Source of the DNA: Halieaceae bacterium UBA6060 | GTDB taxonomy: Bacteria > Pseudomonadota > Gammaproteobacteria > Pseudomonadales > Halieaceae | Assembly (NCBI GenBank): GCA_002428935.1 | Contig: DIYG01000078.1 | Coordinates: 1 to 26,933, forward strand | Length of the DNA stretch: 26,933 bases | Direction: 5' to 3' | Part shown: positions 1 through 7,132 of the stretch, piece after piece | Position numbering within the stretch: position 1 is the stretch's first letter | Layout of the letters: every line of letters begins with the position of its first letter | Translations under genes and position numbers: made by a program | Notes under the pieces: generated by a model | What the model saw: the letters and a program-made list of their open reading frames with translations, nothing else | The model's database searches: none | Told to the model about the DNA's origin: nothing

Positions 1-335
1 GCCTGCGCCAACGTTTATTGGCGGCGGCGGGCAATGCCGGGGTTGGCCACGTGGATGGTGCGGTGGTGGCCGTTGTCCAGGGACCGCGGCTCGAAACCGC
101 TGCGGAGGTGCGTCGCCTGGCCCGGGATGGTTGTGACCTGGTGGGTATGACCAGCATGCCGGAAGCGGCTCTGGCCCGAGAGCTAGAGATGGATTACGCC
201 AGCGTGTGCATGGTGGTGAATGCCGCCGCAGGCCTCGATGATCATCCCATTACCCTGGCGGCGATTCGCGAACTGCTTCTCCGCGAGACTGCTTTACTGA
301 GCAAACTGCTCTTGGAGCTGCTCGAAGCGTCCTAG
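1..335 (+). CDS. mtnP: MTA/MTI phosphorylase-like protein, C-terminal part (5' truncated)
   Basis: The window opens inside this gene; the frame is open from base 3 and ends at a TAG. The visible roughly 110 residues carry the nucleoside phosphorylase family 2 signature: VVQGPRLETAAEVRR, then VGMTSMPEAALARELEMDYAS, then the VVNAAAGL segment. In this family the Met of GMT/GMTxMPE contacts the nucleoside, and the enzyme splits 5'-methylthioadenosine or 5'-methylthioinosine with phosphate in purine and methionine salvage. In Pseudomonas the gene next to csiV and mfd is the methylthioinosine phosphorylase, so that substrate is the better guess, but the specificity-determining N-terminal part is outside the window. 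It converges on csiV with about 60 bases between stops and no clear terminator. Confidence 0.8.
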   Translation, partial: LRQRLLAAAGNAGVGHVDGAVVAVVQGPRLETAAEVRRLARDGCDLVGMTSMPEAALARELEMDYASVCMVVNAAAGLDDHPITLAAIRELLLRETALLSKLLLELLEAS

Positions 336-370
336 AACGTATTACCCAGCACCTATCACCCAGGATCTAT

Positions 371-399
371 CGCTTAAGACCTTCGGGCGCTTAAGACCT
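371..399. repeat. 12-bp direct repeat, period 17
   Basis: CGCTTAAGACCT occurs at 371-382 and again at 388-399, separated by TCGGG. The second copy runs into the csiV stop codon. Each copy contains the palindrome CTTAAG, so the two can also pair as a 6-bp hairpin. It lies between the two convergent genes and has no T-run, so it is not an obvious terminator. No function is apparent. Confidence 0.6.
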
Positions 400-1705
400 A
401 TGGCGCCGGGGCTTCGGGCAGCTCGATAAACTCGGTAGGTAGGCCGTGACGTTGGCGAAACTCTAGCGCCGCATCTTCATCGGTCTCAAGGGGCAACAGG
501 CCTTCTTCGGCCCCGGCCCTTTGCACTTTCACCAGCACGCCGATAACCGGGTGATCCAGATAGTGGACTTCTCCCGAACGCATGCGCCTGGCCTGTCTAT
601 GGGTGATGGCGTGCTTCCACGACCAGGCCTGTTCGATACCCTCGCTAACCGGTTCTTCACTCTCCGGCGCTGAGGTCGAGTCTTCCTCCGCGTGTGGACC
701 GCCCGTGACATCGGCGTAGTCAGCGGTCTCTTCTTCCACCCGTATTGGTGCTTCCGGGTAGCTTTGATCGAGCAAACCCTGCTCTGGCGCGAAGAATGCC
801 TCGTCGAGGATCGGAGACGGATTCCAGGGGTCGCTGGCAGTTCCATCCAGAGTGCTGGCCATCACGGAAACCTCAGGGAGAGGGGCCTTTGGTATTTGCC
901 AGGCCTCGGGGAGATATTCGCCGAGGGTATTGAGCCAGAGATTGACTTCCAGATGGAGATAGCGCGAGCGATAGAGCTGAATGCTGCCCTGTAGCTCTGG
1001 CCATGCGCTGCGATCGGGATCAGCGGCGCGATCAATGATCAGAGGCAAAGGCGTGCTGCCTTCTTCTAGCTCTGCCCACCAACGCCCGTGAAACAGCACC
1101 CGCTGCCCCCGCCGCCGGAGGGTTCGGGCCTGCGCTGCGAACTCCAGGTCCTCGCGAGGGCGTAATGCATAGGGCAGAACGGGGAGTCCTTGGCCAACTC
1201 CTGCGCCAGGGCTGTTGGGGTCCTCTGTTTCATCAAGGCTGGGCCCATCGGGGCTGGGTGACGCCCCGCCAACGAGGTTAAACGGGGCGTTGGGATCCGG
1301 GGCATTGGGATCTTCGCTGCCGTAAGGAGTATTGATTAACGCATCCACGCGGGCAGCCTCGTCAATAAGCTGCACCGGTGCTGGTACCGTTAGGCTTTGA
1401 ATCCCTCGCTCGTCGACCCGGCTTTGGAGGGCGGTACTTTCGTCGGCACGTTGATCCAGCAACCGCGGGTCGAGAAAGTAACGATACTCTTCGGGGTAGC
1501 TGAGCACGGGTAGCGGTTCCCAGCGCTCATTGCCCTGGGCTGGTTGGTCGTAGGCAAAGATCAGTACTTCCGCGACATACCAGTTGTCCCCCAGGGCTTC
1601 GGGCACCTGATCTTGCGCGACGCTGCTCGCCGGGGCAGTCGCGGTGGCTAGGAGTGCAGCGAAAGCTGCGGACTTGCCGGTGCCGACCATATTAGGCCGC
1701 TTCAT
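398..1705 (-). CDS. csiV: CsiV-like secreted protein with acidic and proline-rich insertions
   Basis: The 435-residue product starts with a typical signal peptide (KR, then an Ala/Leu-rich stretch ending PASSVA-QD), so it is exported. WYVAEVLIFAYDQP just after it, and later blocks around FHGRWWAEL, LYRSRYLHLEVNLWL and EVHYLDHPVIGVLVKV, fit the CsiV family, known in Vibrio as a periplasmic peptidoglycan-binding regulator of RpoS/morphology. Position next to mfd matches PA3003. Two low-complexity insertions stand out: residues about 128-173 (DPNAPDPNAP, DPNSP) and about 277-361 (Glu/Pro/Ser-rich). The ATG at 1705 is chosen over the longer frame (to 1786) because it gives a proper signal peptide; an ATG at 1690 is an alternative. 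The start overlaps the mfd end by 14 bases, so translation is probably coupled. The biochemical role here is unknown. Confidence 0.75.
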   Translation of the reverse strand: MKRPNMVGTGKSAAFAALLATATAPASSVAQDQVPEALGDNWYVAEVLIFAYDQPAQGNERWEPLPVLSYPEEYRYFLDPRLLDQRADESTALQSRVDERGIQSLTVPAPVQLIDEAARVDALINTPYGSEDPNAPDPNAPFNLVGGASPSPDGPSLDETEDPNSPGAGVGQGLPVLPYALRPREDLEFAAQARTLRRRGQRVLFHGRWWAELEEGSTPLPLIIDRAADPDRSAWPELQGSIQLYRSRYLHLEVNLWLNTLGEYLPEAWQIPKAPLPEVSVMASTLDGTASDPWNPSPILDEAFFAPEQGLLDQSYPEAPIRVEEETADYADVTGGPHAEEDSTSAPESEEPVSEGIEQAWSWKHAITHRQARRMRSGEVHYLDHPVIGVLVKVQRAGAEEGLLPLETDEDAALEFRQRHGLPTEFIELPEAPAP

Positions 1706-4700
1706 CGTGGGCCCCGCCAAGGAGTCGATCCAGGAGTTCTCTGGCGAGGGTCTCCCGTTGTTGAGGATCTGGCAATGGCTTTTCAATGCGTAAACGGGTC
1801 GGACCTGCGAGGCGGTAGTGTTGGGGTTGCTCCTGGACGAGCGTGACCAACTGTAAAGGGTCTACGCGGGTATTCTCGAGAAAATCCATATGGCCGCCAG
1901 CCTCACCCAGTTCCAGGGCTCGAATGCCGCATTTCTGGGCAAGAAGTCGCAGGGAGTTCACGGTGAAGAGTCCTTTGACACCAGCGGGGAGCATACCGAA
2001 TCGGTCAATCATCTCCACCTGCATTTCTCGCAAGGCGGCGTCGCTTTCACAAGCGGCGATGCGTTTGTAGAGGATGAGACGCATATTGGTATCCGGTAAA
2101 TAATCCTCGGGGATCAATGCCGGGGCGTGAAGGTTGACCTCGGTGACGCGCTCCAGGGGACCATCGACGTCGGGAACATCTCCCCGGCGCAGAGCCTCGA
2201 CGGCGCTGCGCAGCAGTTGCGAATACAGACCGAAACCCACACTTTGGATTTGTCCGCTTTGCTCGTCGCCAAGAAGTTCACCGGCGCCGCGAATTTCAAG
2301 ATCGTGGGTGGCGAGTTGATAACCGGCGCCGAGATCACCTGCGGCCTCGATAGCCTCAAGGCGCTTTTGCGCGTCTTTGGTTATGGCCGATGCAGGCGGG
2401 CACAGGAGATAGGCATAGGCCTGATGATGGGAGCGACCAACTCGTCCTCGGAGTTGATGAAGTTGGGCAAGACCAAAGCGATCGGCACGGTCGATGATGA
2501 TGGTGTTGGCGTTGGGAATATCGATTCCTGTCTCGATAATCGTAGAGCAGAACAGTATGTGATGACGCTGGTGATAGAAATCCGACATCACCCGCTCAAG
2601 CTGTGTCTCATGCATCTGCCCATGGGCCACGGCGACGGACAACTCCGGTAGCAGTTCACGGAGCTTTTCCGCTCGCTCCTCAATGCTGCGCACCTCGTTG
2701 TGGACGTAAAAAACCTGGCCCCCGCGAAGCGTTTCCCGTAGGACTGCTTCTTTGATGAGTCCCTGGTTGCTTTCGCGGACAAAGGTCTTGATGGACAGGC
2801 GCCGCGCGGGCGGTGTGGCGATGATCGATAGGTCTCGCATACCCCCCAGGGCCATATTTAGGGTGCGGGGAATGGGGGTCGCCGTAAGGGTGAGAATATC
2901 GACTTCTGCTCGCAGTGCCTTGATCGTATCTTTCTGCCGCACCCCGAAGCGATGCTCCTCATCAATGATGAGCAGGCCCAGGTCGGCAAAGCGGATATCC
3001 GACTGCAGTAGTTTGTGGGTGCCGATGAGGATATCGACCTCGCCGTTTTCAAGCTTCTGCGCCACGGCTTTGGTATCGCTGGCGGCACGAAAGCGTGAGA
3101 GCACTTCAATGCTCACGGGCCAGTTGGCAAAGCGGTCTCGGAAGGAGTTGTAGTGTTGTTGGGCGAGGAGTGTGGTCGGCACCAGAACCGCAACCTGGCG
3201 GCGATTGGTGGTAGCAATGAACGCGGCTCGCATGGCCACCTCGGTTTTGCCGAAGCCCACATCACCACAGACCAGCCTATCCATCACCCCGGGACCGCAC
3301 ATGTCTGCAACCACAGCATCGATAGCGGCCGCCTGGTCCGGCGTTTCTTCAAAGGGGAAGCCGGCGGCAAAGCTCTGATACTGCTGTTCTGGATTAGCGA
3401 ACTGCACGCCCTCGCGAGCCTCTCGGCGAGCGTAGACTTCCAACAGTTGCGCGGCCACATCGCGAGCTTTCTCCCGGGCCTTGCGCTGGGCCTTGTCCCA
3501 CTGCTCAGAGCCCAGGCGGTGTAGAGGAGCGTGCTCCGGATCACTTCCGGCGTAGCGACTGATCAGCTGTAGAGACGCCACGGGCACATAGAGCTTTGAG
3601 CCCTCGGCGTATTCGAGGGTCAGAAATTCGGCGGTGCCGCCATCGACGGTTAAATGGGTCAAACCCTGATAGCGTCCGATGCCGTGTTCCGCATGGACCA
3701 CCGGAGAACCCAGGCTCAATTCGTTGAGATCCCGAAAGATGGCCTCTGGATCGAGGGCGTTGCGATGGCGCCGTCGCCGTCGTTGCGCGACCCGCTCTCC
3801 AAAGAGTTGTGCTTCCGTGATGAGCATCGGTTGCGAGGCACCAAGATTGATGCCTCGATCAATCGGTGCCACGGCCAGGGCGAAGGCCACACCCTTTTCT
3901 TCGAAGGAACGCCAGCTGTCGACTTCTGCAGGGGGCTCGCCCAGGGATTCAAGGAGAATTTCTCGGCGGCCTGCGCTTTCCGCACACAGGAGCACGGGGC
4001 CTTCATGGCCTTCCAGGAGTTGCTCGAGGCGAGCTTTCAGGCCGCTTTCATTGGCTCCGTCGAGCAATTGCGGGGGTGGAAGTGAGGGACTGGTTACGTG
4101 AACAGGCGCGTCGCTGTTGTCGCGCAGTTCCAAAATTGCGAAGTCCCCAAGGCGTTGGTACAGATCCTCGACGGGAGTAAATACCTCCCGGGGCTCAAGG
4201 AGGGGGCGACGAGGATCAACGCCATAGTCTTCGTAGCGCCGGCTAGCCTCGCCCCAGAATCGTTGCGCCGCGGCGTAGTGATCGCCGACGGTAATCAAAG
4301 CGGCGTGGTTCGGCAGATAATCTAGAAGACTCTCACAAGCATCGAAAAATAGTGGCAGGTAGTACTCGGAGCCTCCCGGTGCGCGCCCCTCGCTGAGTTC
4401 CACAAACACCGGGCATGCGTCGTGATCGACGTCAAAGCGGGCAAACCAGCGTTGTTGGAAGGCTGGAATACTGGCTTTGTTGAGAGGGAATTCCCGGGCT
4501 GGCAGGAGATCAACGGAGGGTAGTTTCTCGATGGTGCGCTGGGTTTCTGGGTCAAAGCAGCGCAGGGTGTCGATTTCGTCGTCCAGAAGGTCGATGCGCA
4601 GGGGCAAGCGACTGCCCATGGGATAGATGTCCATGAGAGAGCCACGCACTGCGTACTCGCCGTGCTCATAAACGGTCTCCACAGCTCGGTAACCGCTGCG

Positions 4701-5150
4701 ACTGAGGGCCGTGCGTAGGGCCGCGGTATCCAGAGCCTGCCCTTCGCTTAGATGCAAGCTGTTCGCTTCAATGTAGTGACGCGGCGCCAGGCGCTGCATC
4801 AACACGGGCATCGGCAGGAGCAGAATTCCTTTTTTCAGGTGCGGGAGGCGCGAAAGCGTGCGCAGCCGCTCTGAGACGATGTCCTGGTGGGGCGAAAAAT
4901 TGTCGTAGGGCAGGGTTTCCCAGTCGGGTAACTGAAGGATTTCTCGATCATCAGCGAGAAAGAACGGCAGTTCCCGCAGGAGAGCCTGAGCCTGCAGCGT
5001 GTCCGTGGTAAGGACCACCAGAAAATCGTTGTCCTGGGCCAGATCGGCGATACACAGGGCGGCACTGCTGCCCTGGAAGGGACCGAAGGCGGTTCGCGTA
5101 CCGGCCTGGGAAGGCCAGGGGCTCTCAGCGAGCAAGGAGGCGAAGCGCAT
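1692..5150 (-). CDS. mfd: Mfd transcription-repair coupling factor
   Basis: The 1152-residue product has the length of bacterial Mfd. It removes RNA polymerase stalled at DNA lesions and recruits UvrA. The N-terminal third is the UvrB-like module (LPDWETLPYDNFSPHQDIVSERL). The polymerase-interacting region follows (DLSLGSPVVHAEHGIGRYQG-type block, with GSKLYVPV). The SF2 motor has Walker A GDVGFGKT at residues 629-636, LLIIDEEHRFGV near 725-735, TLTATPIPRTL, and the RecG-like IETGIDIPNANTIIIDRADRFGLAQLHQLRGR block split over the last helicase motifs. The C-terminal autoinhibitory domain contains LRLLAQKCGI. The ATG at 5150 is preceded by no obvious Shine-Dalgarno sequence. The gene diverges from gap and leads into csiV. 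Confidence 0.97.
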   Translation of the reverse strand: MRFASLLAESPWPSQAGTRTAFGPFQGSSAALCIADLAQDNDFLVVLTTDTLQAQALLRELPFFLADDREILQLPDWETLPYDNFSPHQDIVSERLRTLSRLPHLKKGILLLPMPVLMQRLAPRHYIEANSLHLSEGQALDTAALRTALSRSGYRAVETVYEHGEYAVRGSLMDIYPMGSRLPLRIDLLDDEIDTLRCFDPETQRTIEKLPSVDLLPAREFPLNKASIPAFQQRWFARFDVDHDACPVFVELSEGRAPGGSEYYLPLFFDACESLLDYLPNHAALITVGDHYAAAQRFWGEASRRYEDYGVDPRRPLLEPREVFTPVEDLYQRLGDFAILELRDNSDAPVHVTSPSLPPPQLLDGANESGLKARLEQLLEGHEGPVLLCAESAGRREILLESLGEPPAEVDSWRSFEEKGVAFALAVAPIDRGINLGASQPMLITEAQLFGERVAQRRRRRHRNALDPEAIFRDLNELSLGSPVVHAEHGIGRYQGLTHLTVDGGTAEFLTLEYAEGSKLYVPVASLQLISRYAGSDPEHAPLHRLGSEQWDKAQRKAREKARDVAAQLLEVYARREAREGVQFANPEQQYQSFAAGFPFEETPDQAAAIDAVVADMCGPGVMDRLVCGDVGFGKTEVAMRAAFIATTNRRQVAVLVPTTLLAQQHYNSFRDRFANWPVSIEVLSRFRAASDTKAVAQKLENGEVDILIGTHKLLQSDIRFADLGLLIIDEEHRFGVRQKDTIKALRAEVDILTLTATPIPRTLNMALGGMRDLSIIATPPARRLSIKTFVRESNQGLIKEAVLRETLRGGQVFYVHNEVRSIEERAEKLRELLPELSVAVAHGQMHETQLERVMSDFYHQRHHILFCSTIIETGIDIPNANTIIIDRADRFGLAQLHQLRGRVGRSHHQAYAYLLCPPASAITKDAQKRLEAIEAAGDLGAGYQLATHDLEIRGAGELLGDEQSGQIQSVGFGLYSQLLRSAVEALRRGDVPDVDGPLERVTEVNLHAPALIPEDYLPDTNMRLILYKRIAACESDAALREMQVEMIDRFGMLPAGVKGLFTVNSLRLLAQKCGIRALELGEAGGHMDFLENTRVDPLQLVTLVQEQPQHYRLAGPTRLRIEKPLPDPQQRETLARELLDRLLGGAHDEAA

Positions 5151-5182
5151 AAATAATGGTGGGGCGGCGATAGGGGAGGCGT

Positions 5183-5212
5183 ATTGTAGGACTTGAAGGC
5201 AGTGCGTACCAA
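5183..5212 (-). promoter_or_regulatory. Putative sigma70 promoter of mfd-csiV
   Basis: Read on the minus strand, TTGGTA (5207-5212) and TACAAT (5183-5188) are separated by 18 bases and lie about 33 bases upstream of the mfd ATG. Both hexamers are close to consensus. No operator is evident around them. Confidence 0.55.
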
Positions 5213-5239
5213 TCTGTGATCTTCACGGCAAAAGCGCGG

Positions 5240-5269
5240 TTGCGGCCGGGTAGGGCGCGCGGGGATAAT
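5240..5269 (+). promoter_or_regulatory. Putative sigma70 promoter of gap
   Basis: TTGCGG (5240-5245) and GATAAT (5264-5269) are spaced by 18 bases, 53 bases before the gap start. The start of transcription would fall near 5276, inside the 3' arm of the inverted repeat at 5253-5277. It is back to back with the mfd promoter. Confidence 0.55.
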
Positions 5270-5277
5270 GCGCGCCC
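5253..5277. repeat. Perfect 8-bp inverted repeat enclosing the gap -10 box
   Basis: GGGCGCGC (5253-5260) is the exact reverse complement of GCGCGCCC (5270-5277). The 9-base centre is GGGGATAAT, containing the -10 hexamer. A regulator binding this dyad would cover the promoter core. Being GC-only it could also be chance in GC-rich DNA. Confidence 0.5.
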
Positions 5278-5322
5278 CAATTGTGACACCCGCATGACAT
5301 CGTTATTAGAGGACTGCCGACC

Positions 5323-6792
5323 GTGACGGACCGCAAGCGACCCCGCCCCGAAGACTATTTCAGTGATTGGAAGGAACGTGAGGCCTTGGCCGAGGCGATT
5401 ATTCCTACCGTTGGTAAGCTGGCTCGGGAGCGCAACGTGCGCTGCTTTTGCTACGACCGATCCATGGCAAACGCGTCCGTGCTGGACCTGATGAAGATTC
5501 ATCGCTATGTCCGTCAGGTCGAGGGCAACGAGCTTTCAGAGCGTGAGACCTTACCGGTCCTGGAAGCCATGAGCGGACTCAACCTCGGACCGTCCCATAT
5601 CGACGTGGGTCGTCTTGCGGTGAACTACTACGACAAAGGACATGGCGAGGGTCTGAGCGTCGAGGAGTATGTACGAGAGCAGCTCGCATACCTCATCGAC
5701 AGCGATCATCACCCCGTGGATAAGCCCGTGGACGTGGTCCTGTACGGTTTTGGCCGCATCGGCCGCCTGGTTGCGCGGATCCTTATCGACAAAACCGACG
5801 GCGGCGACGCCTTTCGCTTGCGAGCCATTGTTGTACGCAAGGGCAAGGCACCCAACGATCTAGTGAAGCGCGCCAGCTTGCTGCGCCGGGATTCGGTCCA
5901 CGGCGCTTTCAATGGCACCATCCGGGTCGACGAGGAGCGCCAGAGTTTTGTAGCCAATGGCAATGAAGTCCGGGTTATTTATGCGGACTCTCCGGACACC
6001 ATCGACTACACGGAATACGGTATCGACGATGCCATTGTGGTCGACAATACCGGCGTGTGGCGTGATGAGGCGGGCTTGTCCCAGCATCTGAAGTCCAAGG
6101 GCGTCGCTAAAGTGGTGCTAACCGCTCCCGGCAAAGGCGACCTCAAGAACGTGGTCGCGGGTATCAACAACGAGATGATCGCTCCCGATGATCGCATCAT
6201 CTCTGCCGCCTCCTGTACCACCAATGCCATCGTGCCGCCTCTCAAGGCCATCGACGACGAATACGGTATTGTCCACGGCCATGTGGAGACGGTGCATGCT
6301 TATACCAACGACCAGAATCTCATCGACAACTATCACAAGGCCGATCGCCGGGGGCGCAGCGCCCCATTGAACATGGTGATCACGGAGACCGGGGCGGCAA
6401 AGGCCGTTGCCAAGGTCTTGCCCCAATTGTCGGGCAAGCTCACCGGGAATGCGATCCGTGTACCGACACCCAATGTGTCCATGGCGATTTTGAACCTAAC
6501 CCTGGGCAGCGATACGGATAAGGACACCCTCAACGAATACATGCGCAATATGGCGCTGCATTCGACCATGCGCCGCCAGATCGACTATTCGAATTCCCCC
6601 GAGGTGGTTTCTTCAGACTTCGTGGGGTCACGGACAGCCTGTGTTTATGACGCTCAGGCGACCATCGTAAATGGCCGTCAGGCCGTGCTCTATCTCTGGT
6701 ACGACAATGAGTTTGGATACAGCTGTCAGGTGTACCGGATTCTCGAGCGCATGGCGGGGGTGAACTACCTCGTTTACCCTCCCTCAGCCTAG
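5323..6792 (+). CDS. gap: Long-form glyceraldehyde-3-phosphate dehydrogenase
   Basis: The 489-residue product is a GAPDH with about 135 residues added before the Rossmann fold. The NAD-binding loop GFGRIGR is at 142-148, where classical enzymes have it near residue 8. The catalytic Cys is C298 (SAASCTTN) and the paired His is H325 (ETVHAYTNDQN), keeping the 27-residue spacing of the classical C149/H176 pair. The usual HATTATQ loop is replaced by HAYTNDQN. The N-terminal block (SDWKEREALAEAIIPTVGKL, then SVLDLMKIHRYVRQ) resembles the long Pseudomonas GAPDH PA3001, which also sits beside mfd; this supports the GTG at 5323. AGAGGA lies 9 bases upstream. It oxidises glyceraldehyde-3-phosphate in the cytoplasm; whether it favours glycolysis or gluconeogenesis, and NAD or NADP, cannot be read here. 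Confidence 0.93.
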   Translation: MTDRKRPRPEDYFSDWKEREALAEAIIPTVGKLARERNVRCFCYDRSMANASVLDLMKIHRYVRQVEGNELSERETLPVLEAMSGLNLGPSHIDVGRLAVNYYDKGHGEGLSVEEYVREQLAYLIDSDHHPVDKPVDVVLYGFGRIGRLVARILIDKTDGGDAFRLRAIVVRKGKAPNDLVKRASLLRRDSVHGAFNGTIRVDEERQSFVANGNEVRVIYADSPDTIDYTEYGIDDAIVVDNTGVWRDEAGLSQHLKSKGVAKVVLTAPGKGDLKNVVAGINNEMIAPDDRIISAASCTTNAIVPPLKAIDDEYGIVHGHVETVHAYTNDQNLIDNYHKADRRGRSAPLNMVITETGAAKAVAKVLPQLSGKLTGNAIRVPTPNVSMAILNLTLGSDTDKDTLNEYMRNMALHSTMRRQIDYSNSPEVVSSDFVGSRTACVYDAQATIVNGRQAVLYLWYDNEFGYSCQVYRILERMAGVNYLVYPPSA

Positions 6793-6845
6793 GGAAATTC
6801 TCGCCGGTCCAAGCACTTAGGCCCTAAATCTCGTTCCTTGGTCGA

Positions 6846-6876
6846 GTGGCATCCTGGGGGCGGGCTTGGCTATAAT
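6846..6876 (+). promoter_or_regulatory. Putative promoter of the nqr operon
   Basis: A perfect TATAAT (6871-6876) is followed by a GC-rich discriminator. The best -35 is GTGGCA (6846-6851), 4 of 6 matches with a 19-base spacer. If used, it leaves a leader of about 250 bases before nqrA. Confidence 0.5.
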
Positions 6877-6882
6877 GCGCGC

Positions 6883-7132
6883 GGCCTGAAACTGGCTCGT
6901 CGGGGCATGAAAGCGAGCCAGCCTGTCATCACCGTCCCCACCACCGCGCTGGACCTCGTAATCTAGCGCGGTATGTATGAGACGAGACCGCGGTGCGGTC
7001 CTGATGACCCAGCCTCGCAAACCGTAGCCCTCGCAATGGCGTTAAAAAAAGACGACCGGTGAGGAAAGCTCGAGGGTCTTATCCCTCGATAGGTAAGACG
7101 AAAAATACCCAGACACTATCCAGGCGGGTTAC
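6883..7132 (+). other. Structured 5' leader of the nqr operon (candidate cis-regulatory RNA)
   Basis: This fills most of the 340-base gap between gap and nqrA. Perfect inverted repeats seen: 6892-6899 with 6914-6921 (8 bp, 14-base loop), 6943-6950 with 6965-6972 (8 bp, 14-base loop), 6986-6991 with 6995-7000 (6 bp, 3-base loop), and 7070-7076 with 7083-7089 (7 bp, 6-base loop). The last competes with a second stem, 7076-7084 with 7092-7099 (8 bp with one bulged T). No stem is followed by a T-run, so none is an intrinsic terminator. The nqrA Shine-Dalgarno AGGCGGG is at 7122-7128. No known riboswitch consensus was recognised. The rest of the gap (6793-6845) holds nothing recognisable beyond a short TTAGG/CCTAA dyad at 6817-6827. 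Confidence 0.4.

Noticed and set aside
7036..7062. Eight-residue ORF (MALKKDDR) in the nqr leader as an attenuator peptide
   Set aside because: There is no Shine-Dalgarno sequence, no run of regulatory codons and no terminator downstream.
7001..7090. Hammerhead-ribozyme-like core: CTGATGA (7001-7007) and later GAAA (7064-7067) followed by a 7-bp hairpin
   Set aside because: The bases after CTGATGA do not pair with those before GAAA (no stem II). The A-U closing pair of stem III would need two bulged bases, and no stem I partner exists for the strand before CTGATGA.
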